Positions 7,701 to 16,365 of a stretch of 64,000 nt of DNA are shown piece after piece. The stretch spans positions 1 through 64,000 of the forward strand of contig NZ_RBDY01000010.1 in the NCBI RefSeq assembly GCF_003626575.1, in the 5' to 3' direction. Below the pieces are notes generated by a model. The model was not told the origin of the DNA, searched no databases, and saw only the letters and a list, made by a program, of their open reading frames with translations. The position numbers and the translations under genes were made by a program. Position 1 is the stretch's first letter; the number at the start of each line of letters is the position of its first letter. Origin of the DNA: Streptomyces radicis (lineage in GTDB: Bacteria; Actinomycetota; Actinomycetes; Streptomycetales; Streptomycetaceae).

Positions 7701-8707
7701 GCCTGGCATCGGCGGTGCGCCCGCCGTCCGAACTCGGCGGCGGACGCCGGTTCTTCGCCGTCGGCCAGCTGCCGGTGCTGGCGTCGGCGCTGTTCCTGCT
7801 CGTGCTCGGCTGGGCGGGGGCGCGCGGCTGGGAGCGCCCGCCGGGGGGCGCGCTTCGCTTCGACGAGGCGTGGGCCACCGCGGGCGCGCTCGGCGTGGGC
7901 GAGCTGGTGGCGTTGCTGATCGGGGTGACGCTGGTGGCGGTGCTGCTCCAGCCGTTCCAGCTCGGTCTCGTCCGTCTGCTCGAGGGCGACTGGCCGCGGC
8001 CGTTCGGCGTGGGGCTCGGGGCGGAACGCGCCACGCGCCGCCAGTTGGCCAGGAAGCGGGCCCTCGCCGCCGAGGCCGCACTGGCGGACCCGGGGGCGCT
8101 CACCGAGGAGCGCATGCAACGCGCCGGGCGCGCGGGATCCGAGCTGCGCCGGCGCTTTCCCCTGCCTGACCACCTCGTGCGCCCCACCGCGCTGGGGAAC
8201 GCGCTGGCCGCCCTCGAAGACGGCGCGGGGCGCGCCTACGGGTTCGACGCCGTCGCCGCCTGGCCCCGGCTCTACCCCGTGCTCGGCGAGGAGACCAGGG
8301 CCGTGGTCGACGACCGCCGCGACGCGCTCGACGCGGCGGCCAGGATGGCCGCGGTGTTCGCCGTGACCGGGCTCGCCGCCGCGCTGCTCCTCGCGCGCTC
8401 CGGCTGGTGGCTCGCGCTGGCGCTGATCCCGCTCGCGGCCGCGCGGCTGGCGTACGGGGGCGCGGTGCGGGCGGCGTGGGCGTACGGCGAGGCGGTGCAT
8501 GTGGCGTTCGACCTGCACCGCCTCGACCTGCTGAGCGCGCTGTGCCTCGAACGCCCCGCGGGCCCCCTGCCCGAACGGGTGCTCAACGCCCAGCTGTCCG
8601 ACCTGTGGCGGCAGGGAGTGCCGCTCGACCCCGCCACGCGCTACACACCGGAACACACCCCGGAACCGGACCCCGACCAGGGCACCGCTGGAGGAACGAC
8701 CCGATGA
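7697..8707 (+). CDS. Multi-pass membrane protein of the conflict-type operon
   Basis: The 336-residue protein has four predicted membrane helices in two pairs: residues about 24-42 and 66-88, then about 222-238 and 241-258. A charged helical cytoplasmic domain lies between them (about 100-215). The C-terminal tail is acidic and Pro-rich. The GTG start at 7697 overlaps the previous stop and its end overlaps the ATPase start by ATGA (8704-8707). The layout matches the membrane protein at 61768-62697, including WW followed by A-x3-Y repeats in the last helices. A membrane anchor or sensor for the ATPase complex is the likely role, by context. Confidence 0.75.
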   Translation: MSLASAVRPPSELGGGRRFFAVGQLPVLASALFLLVLGWAGARGWERPPGGALRFDEAWATAGALGVGELVALLIGVTLVAVLLQPFQLGLVRLLEGDWPRPFGVGLGAERATRRQLARKRALAAEAALADPGALTEERMQRAGRAGSELRRRFPLPDHLVRPTALGNALAALEDGAGRAYGFDAVAAWPRLYPVLGEETRAVVDDRRDALDAAARMAAVFAVTGLAAALLLARSGWWLALALIPLAAARLAYGGAVRAAWAYGEAVHVAFDLHRLDLLSALCLERPAGPLPERVLNAQLSDLWRQGVPLDPATRYTPEHTPEPDPDQGTAGGTTR

Positions 8708-9642
8708 TCCTGCCCTACTCGCTGCTCGTCGGCCACCGGGAGCTGCGCACCGCGCTCGAGATCGCCTATGTCAACGAGGCGGTCGGCGGCGTGCTGGCCA
8801 CCGGGCAGCGCGGCACGGCCAAGACGACCACGGTGCGGGCGTTCACCATGATGACGGTGGGCCGCCTGCCGGTGACGCTGCCGATCGGCGCCACCGACGA
8901 CCGGGTGCTCGGCGGCTGGCAGATCAAGAAGCTCATGCGGGGCGCGGCCGAGCCCGAGGACGGGCTGCTGGTCGAGGCCGCCAAGTCGCCCGCGCGCATG
9001 CTGTACGTGGACGAGATCAACCTGCTCGACGACTATCTCGTCAACATCATCCTCGACGTCGTCTCCACCGGCGTGCTCAGCGTCCAACGGGAAGGCCGCG
9101 CCGAGGAGTTGCACGATGTCCACTTCGCGCTCGTCGGCACGATGAACCCCGACGAGGGCGGGCTGCGGCCCCAACTCCTCGACCGGTTCGGCCTGGTGGC
9201 CGACGTGCTGCCCGAGGAGGACCCGGAGCAGCGGCGGCGCATCGTGGAGACGGTGCTGCGGTTCGAGGCCGAACGCGACGACCCGGGCTCGGAGTTCATG
9301 GCCGAGGCCAGGGCGCGGGACGCCGAGAAGAAGGCGGCCCTCGACGCGGCCCGCGCGCGGCTCTCCGCCGTGCGGTACGGCACAGGGGTGATCGACGCGT
9401 GCGCCAGGGTCGCGGACGCGTTCGAGCTCGTGGGCCACCGGGGCGACCTCGTACTCGGGCGCGCCGCACGGGCGTTGGCCGCGATCGAGGGCGCGCCGCT
9501 GGTCGACGCCGGGCATGTGGCCCGCGTCGCCAAGCTGGTGCTGGTCCACCGGCGCGGGCGCGGGGAGTCGGGGACGCTGCCGCCCTGGACGGCGGAGGAC
9601 GACGCGCGGGTGGAACGCACGCTGCCGAACGCCGAGGGCTGA
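8704..9642 (+). CDS. ChlI/MoxR-type AAA+ ATPase
   Basis: The 312-residue protein is a helix-2-insert AAA+ ATPase close to magnesium-chelatase subunit I. It has Walker A TGQRGTAKTT (about 33-42), Walker B MLYVDEINLLD (99-109), sensor GTMNP (145-149) and the arginine-finger region RPQLLDRFG (155-163), plus a C-terminal lid with GHRGDLVLGRAARALAA. All catalytic residues are present. No ChlH and no tetrapyrrole genes are nearby, so it is a repurposed chelatase-type ATPase that probably remodels or activates partners with the vWA protein that follows. The ribosome site is GGAGGAACG. Confidence 0.9.
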   Translation: MILPYSLLVGHRELRTALEIAYVNEAVGGVLATGQRGTAKTTTVRAFTMMTVGRLPVTLPIGATDDRVLGGWQIKKLMRGAAEPEDGLLVEAAKSPARMLYVDEINLLDDYLVNIILDVVSTGVLSVQREGRAEELHDVHFALVGTMNPDEGGLRPQLLDRFGLVADVLPEEDPEQRRRIVETVLRFEAERDDPGSEFMAEARARDAEKKAALDAARARLSAVRYGTGVIDACARVADAFELVGHRGDLVLGRAARALAAIEGAPLVDAGHVARVAKLVLVHRRGRGESGTLPPWTAEDDARVERTLPNAEG

Positions 9643-9645
9643 GCG

Positions 9646-11532
9646 GTGGCGGCGGGGGAAGCGGGCCTGAACGTCGGGGACGTCGAGGGGGAGTTGGGCG
9701 GGACGCTGGCGCGGGTGCTGACGGTGCTGCGCTGCTCGGCGGCCGAACCCCGGCTCGGCGGCGTGCTGTTCTTCGACCTGGAGCCCGCGTTGCTGCCCCT
9801 CGTGGGCGAGTTGCTCGCGGATCTCCTGGCGGACGGCGCCCGCCCCCGCGTCGTCACCCTGGGGTCGTGGGCCGCGCCCGAGGACCTGTGGCTGCGCACG
9901 GGCGTGACGGGGGAGGGGTTCGCGGTGCTGCCGGGGGCGCTGGTGGAACGCGGGGGCGCGCCGCCGCCCGTGGTGCTCGTCCCCGACCTCGGCCATGCGC
10001 CGCTGCCGGTGACGCAGGCCGCGGTCACGCTGCTCGACGCCGACGCGGCGGCGGCGGAGCTGTTCGGGCACAGCATGCGCTGGCGGCCCCGGGCCCGCTG
10101 GCTGGCCGCGGTGGGGCGGGCGGAGGCGGGGCGGCTCTCGCCGCACCTGCTCGACCGGTTCCCGGTGCGGGTCGACGCGGCGTCGGCGCATCGGGAGGTG
10201 CGCGCTTTCAGGAGGCGCGCGCCGGTGCGCGCCGACGATCGCACACTGCTGCGCACGGCGCTGGCCGCGCGGCCCGCGCCCCCCTTCCCCGGCCCGCCGC
10301 CCGCCCTCACCGCCGAGGCGGCCCGCGAGGTCGTCGCGTTGATGCCGTCGAGCGCGAGCAGGCGCCGCGACCTGGCGCTGGCCAGGACGGCGCGCGCCCT
10401 CGCGCGCGTGGCAGGGCACGCCCGCGTGGGCAGGGCGGCGGTGCGCGAGGCCGCCGCGCTGCTCGGCCTGCCCGCGCCACCGCCCGAGGAACGCGGCGGT
10501 GACACGGCGGAGCGCGACCCGGGGACGCCGCCGCGGAACGGACGGACTCCCGTTCCGGCGGGGGGACTCGAGTCCACCGGGGTCGTCGAGGCGGCACAGG
10601 GGCAGCGGGCGCGGTCGGTCGCGCCCGGCGGGGCGCCCGTTCCGCTCGAGCCCGCGACCGTGCGCCCGGCGGGCGGGGACCGCGGGCCCTATCCGGAGGA
10701 CGACCCGGAGGCGCTGCCGCGCTTCGGATCGTTGCGCGCGCCCCGCGCGAGCAGCGTCGCGCGCGCCGGCGCGGGCCCCTCGCGCGGTCACCCCGTCGGC
10801 GTCAGGCCCGCCAGGGACCTGCGCGATGTGGCGCTGATCCCCACGCTGCTCGAGGCCGCGCGCTTCCAGCGGATCCGCCGCGCGCGGGGGCGCCGTTCGG
10901 AGGGGCTGCTGGTCAACGCCGCCGATCTGCGCCAGTACCGCCGCCGCCCCGACAGCGGCCGGGCGCTGGTGCTCGTCCTCGACCACTCGTGCCACGCGGG
11001 CTGGGACTGGGCCCCGGCCCTCGCGCCCCATCTGCGCTGGTCGTACCAGCACAACGCCTCGGTCTCGGTCGTGGAGTTCGGTCACCGGGACGCCGCGGAC
11101 GAGCTGACCGCCGAGCGCTACCGCGTGGACTCGCTGCTCCACCCGCGCGTGCTGGCCTCCCTCAACCGCCCGCCGGGGATGGCGAGTCCGCTCGCCCACG
11201 CCCTCGACCTCGCGGTGCAGGAGCTGCGCAGGCTCCAGCGCAACGGGCGGGCCGCGCTCGAGCACGCGCTGCTCGTGGTGGTGACGGACGGGCGGGGCAA
11301 CGTTCCGCTGAACGCCAGCCTCGGCGGGCGGCCGCCAGGGCGCGTCGGGCGTGAGGGCGTGACCGACGCGCTGCGGGTGGCCGCCGCCGTGCGCACCCTG
11401 CCGAGGGCCGAGCCGGTGGTGATCGCCCCGGTGCCCGACGTCCACCCCGAGCTGACCGCCGAGTTGGCCGAGGCGCTGGGTGGGCGGCTGGTCGCCGCGT
11501 CGCGGCGCGCCGGGGCGGGGGAGCGCCGATGA
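9646..11532 (+). CDS. ChlD-like vWA protein with inactive AAA+ region
   Basis: The 628-residue protein pairs with the preceding ATPase as ChlD does with ChlI. Residues 1-275 resemble a degenerate AAA+ module without Walker A, keeping SPHLLDRFPVRV. A disordered Pro/Arg/Gly-rich linker covers about 280-395. Residues 438-625 form a vWA domain (LVLVLDHSCH, then VVVTDGRGN). The metal site is altered: DxSxS is D-H-S-C-H (446-450) and the usual Thr is Ser514, while TDG (547-549) is kept. A GTG start at 9646 lies three bases after the previous stop. It probably bridges the ATPase to its target. Confidence 0.87.
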   Translation: MAAGEAGLNVGDVEGELGGTLARVLTVLRCSAAEPRLGGVLFFDLEPALLPLVGELLADLLADGARPRVVTLGSWAAPEDLWLRTGVTGEGFAVLPGALVERGGAPPPVVLVPDLGHAPLPVTQAAVTLLDADAAAAELFGHSMRWRPRARWLAAVGRAEAGRLSPHLLDRFPVRVDAASAHREVRAFRRRAPVRADDRTLLRTALAARPAPPFPGPPPALTAEAAREVVALMPSSASRRRDLALARTARALARVAGHARVGRAAVREAAALLGLPAPPPEERGGDTAERDPGTPPRNGRTPVPAGGLESTGVVEAAQGQRARSVAPGGAPVPLEPATVRPAGGDRGPYPEDDPEALPRFGSLRAPRASSVARAGAGPSRGHPVGVRPARDLRDVALIPTLLEAARFQRIRRARGRRSEGLLVNAADLRQYRRRPDSGRALVLVLDHSCHAGWDWAPALAPHLRWSYQHNASVSVVEFGHRDAADELTAERYRVDSLLHPRVLASLNRPPGMASPLAHALDLAVQELRRLQRNGRAALEHALLVVVTDGRGNVPLNASLGGRPPGRVGREGVTDALRVAAAVRTLPRAEPVVIAPVPDVHPELTAELAEALGGRLVAASRRAGAGERR

Positions 11533-12869
11533 ACGAGTCAGGGATGCGCGGCTTCCTCGGGGCCGACCGCGCCGCGGAGCGCACGGCGGAGCGCACGGCG
11601 GAGCGAGCGGCCCACCGCACCGCGGACCGCGTCGCCGAACGGCCCGCCGAGCGGTCCGCCGAACCCCCGCCCCCGCCCAGCGCGTTCGAGGCGCGGCCCG
11701 CGGGCCTGGCCGACGCGCTGCCGCCCGATGTCGCCCTGCTGCGGGTCACCGCCACCTCGCGCGGCGGCCACGAGCAGCTCACCCTGAGCTGGCACCACGG
11801 GGGAACGATGCGGACCGCGCCCGACGAACGGCTCTCCGTGCAGGGGCCGTTGTCCGAGCTGTCGCTCGCCGCGCTGGTCGCGCGCGCCGCGGCCGAGTCG
11901 GAGGGGAAACACCCCTGGCGCGCGGCGTACTACGACGTCATGAACTGGTGGCTGCCCGAGACCCGACTCGGCGAGTGGCTGCGGGAGTTACTGGCCGCCG
12001 CGGGCCAACCGCGGCTCGTCGTCTGGGACAACACCCCCTATGACATCCCCTGGGAGCTGCTCTACCACCAGCCCGCGCGGCCCACGGGGCGCGACGGGGA
12101 CGCCGCCGAGGACACCCAGGACACCGTGCCCGAACGCCAGGGCTGGCTGGGCGAGTTGATCCCCGTCGTCCGCTGGGTCAGCGTCTACGACGGCGCCCGC
12201 GCCCGGGCGTACTCGGCCGAGCGGCACGTCGGCGAGGGCGGCGTGCTGATGCTCGAGGACGAGCGATTCACCGACGGGCGCGACGACTTCGGGCGCTATC
12301 TGGTCGAGCCGCCCACCCGTACCGTCCAGGCGCTGATGCACCGGCTCGACCAGCCGGTCGAGCCGTTCGGGCTGCTGCTGATCCGCTGCCACGGCGTTCA
12401 CTCGCCCATGTCGCGGCACTTCTCGCTCGGTGGCCTGTCCCTCAACGAGTACACCGACTTCCCCATGACGGCGCTCGACGTCCACCGCGCGCCGGTGCTG
12501 CTCAACGCGTGCTCATCGGGCCGGACCGTGCGCGACCCGCGCAGGCCGGACGCCGCCGCGCGCGGCTTCCCCGAGCTGTTCCTGCGCCGGGGCGCGAGCG
12601 CCGTCATCGCGACCGTCGGCGATATCGACCTCAACCACTCGCACGACTTCGCCCTGCGGCTCCTGCACGAGGCCGAGGAGGCGCCCACCAGGTTCGCCGA
12701 CGCGCTGCACCGGCACCGCGGCCACTATGCCAGGCGCGCCCGGCGCACGCCGGGCGCGGAGGACCGGCGCGGGGAGGCGGACTTCAAGCTGTTCCTGCAC
12801 AGCTTCCTGTATGTGTACTACGGACACCCGGACTCCAGCCTGCGCGTCGTCGCCCGGGAGGCGCCATGA
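11529..12869 (+). CDS. CHAT-domain (caspase-like) protease
   Basis: In the 446-residue protein the C-terminal part (about 210-445) is a CHAT cysteine-protease domain. The catalytic His288 lies in LLIRCHGVHS and Cys328 in PVLLNACSSG. The middle part has VWDNTPYDIPWELLYH, typical of such proteins. The first 48 residues form about seven tetrapeptide repeats of the type A-E-R-x, encoded partly by a perfect 12-bp tandem repeat. Leu154 is a TTA codon (11988-11990). CHAT proteases cleave dedicated substrates in bacterial immunity; the substrate here is unknown. It overlaps both neighbours by ATGA. Confidence 0.9.
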   Translation: MNESGMRGFLGADRAAERTAERTAERAAHRTADRVAERPAERSAEPPPPPSAFEARPAGLADALPPDVALLRVTATSRGGHEQLTLSWHHGGTMRTAPDERLSVQGPLSELSLAALVARAAAESEGKHPWRAAYYDVMNWWLPETRLGEWLRELLAAAGQPRLVVWDNTPYDIPWELLYHQPARPTGRDGDAAEDTQDTVPERQGWLGELIPVVRWVSVYDGARARAYSAERHVGEGGVLMLEDERFTDGRDDFGRYLVEPPTRTVQALMHRLDQPVEPFGLLLIRCHGVHSPMSRHFSLGGLSLNEYTDFPMTALDVHRAPVLLNACSSGRTVRDPRRPDAAARGFPELFLRRGASAVIATVGDIDLNHSHDFALRLLHEAEEAPTRFADALHRHRGHYARRARRTPGAEDRRGEADFKLFLHSFLYVYYGHPDSSLRVVAREAP

Positions 12870-15800
12870 AGGACCCGCCCGCCCCCGCGGCGGCCGAGCC
12901 GCTGGTCGCGCTGCGTCCGGTCGTCGGCTGGCCGCGCCGGATGGCGCCGGGGCGCACCCATGTCATCACCGTGGACCTGGAGTTGGCCGGCCCGGCCGGG
13001 CCCTGGCCGTACGAGCGCGAGGAGTTCGAGATCGGCTGCATGCTCGACGGCCGCCCCGGGATCACCGTCGAGGCGGTCGGCGCCCCTGCCGTGGTGCTGC
13101 ACCGGTTCGGCGGGACCTACGGCCCGGCGCGCTTCGTCGCGCAGGTCGACGAGGCGCCGGGGCCCGAGGCCGAGGGCCCGCTGCTGCTGACGCTGGTGAC
13201 GGCGGGCGGCGTCCCGTTCCGCACCGTGCCGCTCGGCGTCACGATCGGCGGCGGCAACGGGAAGGACCACCGCGGGCCGCCCCTTCGCCGACGCGCGGAG
13301 CGCGACCCCTCGCGCGACCCCTCGCGCGTCCCCTCGCGCGATCCCGAGCCCGTCGTGCTCCTGCCCGCCGCGACGACCGAGGCCGACCCCGTCGGAGCAC
13401 CCGGGACCGGGACCGAGGCGGGGGCCGAGAGCGCCGTCGCCGAGCCCGCCGCCGCCCAGGCGCGCTGGCTGCGCCTGCTCGCCGCCATCGCGGCGGGCGC
13501 CGCGGCGGCCGGTCTGCCCGGCATGGCCGTCACCGCGATCGCGCGCGCCCTGATCCGCAGGGCCGCCGTGCGGAGCGCGCGCGTGGTCATCAGCTTCGCT
13601 GGCTTCGACCGCGCCTGGGCCGTGTGGATCGGCGACCGGCTCGAACGGAGCGGCTGGCACGTCGCGTTCCAGCGCTGGACCGCCGTGGCCGACGCGCCCC
13701 TCGACGAGCTGCTGCGCGATCTGCTGCTGGTCGAGGGCCACATCGTCGTCGTGCTCAGCGAGCGGTACTTCGCGCTCGGCCGCCGGGACGCCGAGGAGTG
13801 GAACGCCGCGCTGCGCGCCGTCGTCGCGCCCCACGCGCACCGCTTCCGCCTCGTCGCGGTCGGCCCGGGCGCCTGGCCGGACGAGGCGCTGGCGCTCGGG
13901 CCCGTCGCCGAGCTGTGGACGGGCGGCGAGGCCGAGGCGGAGGCGCGCGTCGCCGCGCTGCTCGGGCCCTCCCCCGCGGGCGAGCCCCCCGCGCGCGCCC
14001 CTCGCGGCGAGGGGCCGCGCTTCCCCGGCGCCCAGCCGAGCGTGTGGGGCAGGGTGCCGCAGCGCAACGCCCGTTTCACCGGGCGCGAGGGGGCCCTGCA
14101 ACGCGTCTACGACCTGCTCCAGGGCGCCGAGCCAGGCGCCGCCGTGATCACCCTGCTCGGCCTCTCGGGCGTGGGGAAGACGCAGATCGCGGCCGAGTAC
14201 GCCCACCGTTTCGCGTCCGAGTACGACGTCGTGTGGTGGGTGGCGGCCGACCGGCGGGGCGAGGTGCGGCGGTGGCTCGCCGAGCTGGCCCCGCACCTTC
14301 GCCTGGCCACCGGGCCCGAGTACGGCGAGCGGCTGCGGGCGGTGGCCGACGCGCTGCGCCGGGGGCGGCCCCACGCCAGGTGGCTGCTGGTGTTCGACGG
14401 CGCGGACGAGCCGGTCGACGTCGCCGACCTGCTGCCCAACGGCCCGGGCCATGTGATCATCACCTCGCAGAACCGCGAGTGGGCCGAGTACAACACCGCC
14501 CTCCACGAGGTCCACCTCTACGACAGGGCCGAGTCGGTCGCGTTCATCCGCCGCCGCGCCCCCAGGATCGGCCCCGCCGAGGCCGACCGGCTCGCGGAGA
14601 CGCTGGGCGACATGCCGCTTGTGCTCGACCAGACCGCGGGCTGGCTCAACGACGCGGACATGTCCGTCGACGCGTACATCGCGCTGCTGCGCAGCGACAC
14701 CATCCCCGGCGGCTCCGAAGGGCTGCGCGTCGCGGCCGACTTCCCCATGACGTACTTCGCGACGTTCACGCTGCTGCTCGGCAAGCTCCAGGAGACGGTC
14801 CCCGACTCCGTCGAACTGCTGCGGCTCTGCGCCTTCTTCGCCCCCGGCGCCATCCCCGTCGACCTGATCCATGGCATCCCCGAGGACCAACTGACCGAGC
14901 GGAACGCCGCGTTGGTGCGGGACCCGGAGCGGGAGAGCGCCGCCGTCGCGAAGTTGACGCAGTACTCCGTCATCCGCTGGGAGTCGGGCGGCGGCGAGAT
15001 GAGCGGCGAGATGACCGGCGAGGGGGGCGTCGAGAGGGGCGTCGAGGAGGGCGGGGACCACATCCATCTGCACCCGATGGTCCACCAGACCGTCCGCCTC
15101 GGCCTGACCCCCGCGCAGCGCGACCGCTACTCCCGCGCCGTGCGGCGCTCGCTCGCCGCCGCCAACCCCGGCGCGCCCTGGGAGCCGGAGCGCTGGCCCG
15201 GGTTCGCCAGGATCGTGCCGCACCTGGAGCCTTCGGGCGCGTTGACCAGCCACGACGCCACCACGCACCGGCTCCTGTTCCACTGCCTGAACTACTTCCA
15301 CTCCTCCGGCGAGTACACCGCGGGCGTCCGGCTCGCCGAGCGCGCCATGGACGCCTGGCGGCGGGAGTTCGGCGACGACGACCCGCGCGTATGGGATCTG
15401 GCGTCGCAGTACGCGACCCTGTTGCGCGCCACCGGCGCGTACGCCGCGTCCGAGCGCCTCGACCGGCGGGTCATCGCCCGGCTCTCCGCCCTGCGCGGGC
15501 CCCGCGACCTCACCGTGCAACGCGCCGCCGAGGGCCTCGGCGCCGACCTCAGCGGACTGGGCCGCTACGACGAGGCGATGAGCGTGGGGAGCGACGTGCT
15601 GGCCAGCTATCTGGAGCAGGTCGGCGAGCGGCACTCGCGCACCCTCAACGCCCGCCACAACCTCGCCGCCTCGCTGCGCCTCGCGGGCCGCTACGGCGAG
15701 GCGCTCGACCTCGACCGCCGCAACCTCGCCGCCCGCGAGGAGGTGCACGGGCCCCGGCACAGCAGGACCCTGGCCTCCCGCAACGCGTACGCCCTCGACC

Positions 15801-16360
15801 TGCGGCTGCTCGGCAGGCGCGCCGTCGCGGCCGCGCTGCTCGAACGCACCGTGGCCGAGCACCGCTCCGCCCTCGGCCGCGACCACCCGCAGACCCTGGC
15901 CGCCGAGTGGAACGCCGCCATGTGCCACCTCTCCTCCGACACACGGCGGACGAGCGAGCGCGGGCGCGCCGCGCTGGCCGCGCTGGCCGCGTTGCTCGAA
16001 CGCGCCGAGCGCGTGCTCGGCCACACCGCGCCCCTCGCGCTGAGCGTCGCGACCTGCTACTCGTTCGCCCAACGCGCCCACGGAGACCTCGACCGCGCCC
16101 GCGACCTGGGGGAACGCGTGCTCGCCGACTACCGCGCCGCGCTCGGCGACGCCCATCCCTTCACCATCGGCGCCCTCGCCAACCACGCCCTGGTGCTGCG
16201 CGCCGCGGGGGAGCGTGAGGCGGCCGCGGCGCTCGCCGAGCGCTGCCTCGCCGACATGCGCCGCGCGCTCGGCCGCGATCACCCGTGGACGCGGATCATC
16301 GAGGCCAACGCCACCGGCGCCGCCGACCCGCCCCTCGCGTTCGAGCCGCTCGTCGTGTGA
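12866..16360 (+). CDS. TIR-STAND (NB-ARC)-TPR protein with N-terminal beta domain
   Basis: The 1164-residue protein starts at the ATG at 12866. Residues 12-128 form a beta-sandwich-like domain (YEREEFEIGCMLDG, VVLHRFGGTYGPARF). After a Pro/Ala-rich linker and a hydrophobic helix (about 200-230) comes a TIR domain (238-366: VVISFAGFDRAWAVWI, VVVLSERYF, with Glu310/311 near the usual catalytic position). A STAND NTPase follows (about 400-780), with Walker A GLSGVGKT (432-439), Walker B WLLVFDGADE and HVIITSQN. TPRs of the kinesin-light-chain type run to the end. I infer a sensor-switch protein: the TPRs detect and the TIR acts, possibly on NAD. Confidence 0.9.
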   Translation: MKDPPAPAAAEPLVALRPVVGWPRRMAPGRTHVITVDLELAGPAGPWPYEREEFEIGCMLDGRPGITVEAVGAPAVVLHRFGGTYGPARFVAQVDEAPGPEAEGPLLLTLVTAGGVPFRTVPLGVTIGGGNGKDHRGPPLRRRAERDPSRDPSRVPSRDPEPVVLLPAATTEADPVGAPGTGTEAGAESAVAEPAAAQARWLRLLAAIAAGAAAAGLPGMAVTAIARALIRRAAVRSARVVISFAGFDRAWAVWIGDRLERSGWHVAFQRWTAVADAPLDELLRDLLLVEGHIVVVLSERYFALGRRDAEEWNAALRAVVAPHAHRFRLVAVGPGAWPDEALALGPVAELWTGGEAEAEARVAALLGPSPAGEPPARAPRGEGPRFPGAQPSVWGRVPQRNARFTGREGALQRVYDLLQGAEPGAAVITLLGLSGVGKTQIAAEYAHRFASEYDVVWWVAADRRGEVRRWLAELAPHLRLATGPEYGERLRAVADALRRGRPHARWLLVFDGADEPVDVADLLPNGPGHVIITSQNREWAEYNTALHEVHLYDRAESVAFIRRRAPRIGPAEADRLAETLGDMPLVLDQTAGWLNDADMSVDAYIALLRSDTIPGGSEGLRVAADFPMTYFATFTLLLGKLQETVPDSVELLRLCAFFAPGAIPVDLIHGIPEDQLTERNAALVRDPERESAAVAKLTQYSVIRWESGGGEMSGEMTGEGGVERGVEEGGDHIHLHPMVHQTVRLGLTPAQRDRYSRAVRRSLAAANPGAPWEPERWPGFARIVPHLEPSGALTSHDATTHRLLFHCLNYFHSSGEYTAGVRLAERAMDAWRREFGDDDPRVWDLASQYATLLRATGAYAASERLDRRVIARLSALRGPRDLTVQRAAEGLGADLSGLGRYDEAMSVGSDVLASYLEQVGERHSRTLNARHNLAASLRLAGRYGEALDLDRRNLAAREEVHGPRHSRTLASRNAYALDLRLLGRRAVAAALLERTVAEHRSALGRDHPQTLAAEWNAAMCHLSSDTRRTSERGRAALAALAALLERAERVLGHTAPLALSVATCYSFAQRAHGDLDRARDLGERVLADYRAALGDAHPFTIGALANHALVLRAAGEREAAAALAERCLADMRRALGRDHPWTRIIEANATGAADPPLAFEPLVV

Positions 16361-16365
16361 GGGCG

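Noticed and set aside
8641..11445. Very long open frame on the minus strand opposite the AAA+ and vWA genes
   Set aside because: It is rich in Arg/His/Gly/Pro with no domain, and is the usual antisense shadow of GC3-biased genes. The + strand genes have clear motifs and coupled starts.
8704..11532. Genuine magnesium or cobalt chelatase
   Set aside because: ChlI-like and ChlD-like subunits are present but no ChlH/CobN subunit and no tetrapyrrole genes; the neighbours are CHAT and TIR proteins.
7269..16360. FxSxx-COOH peptide system, suggested by the TIR-STAND-TPR protein
   Set aside because: FxsT-like proteins share TIR, NB-ARC and TPR parts, but I see no short peptide ending FxSxx and no radical SAM gene in the window.
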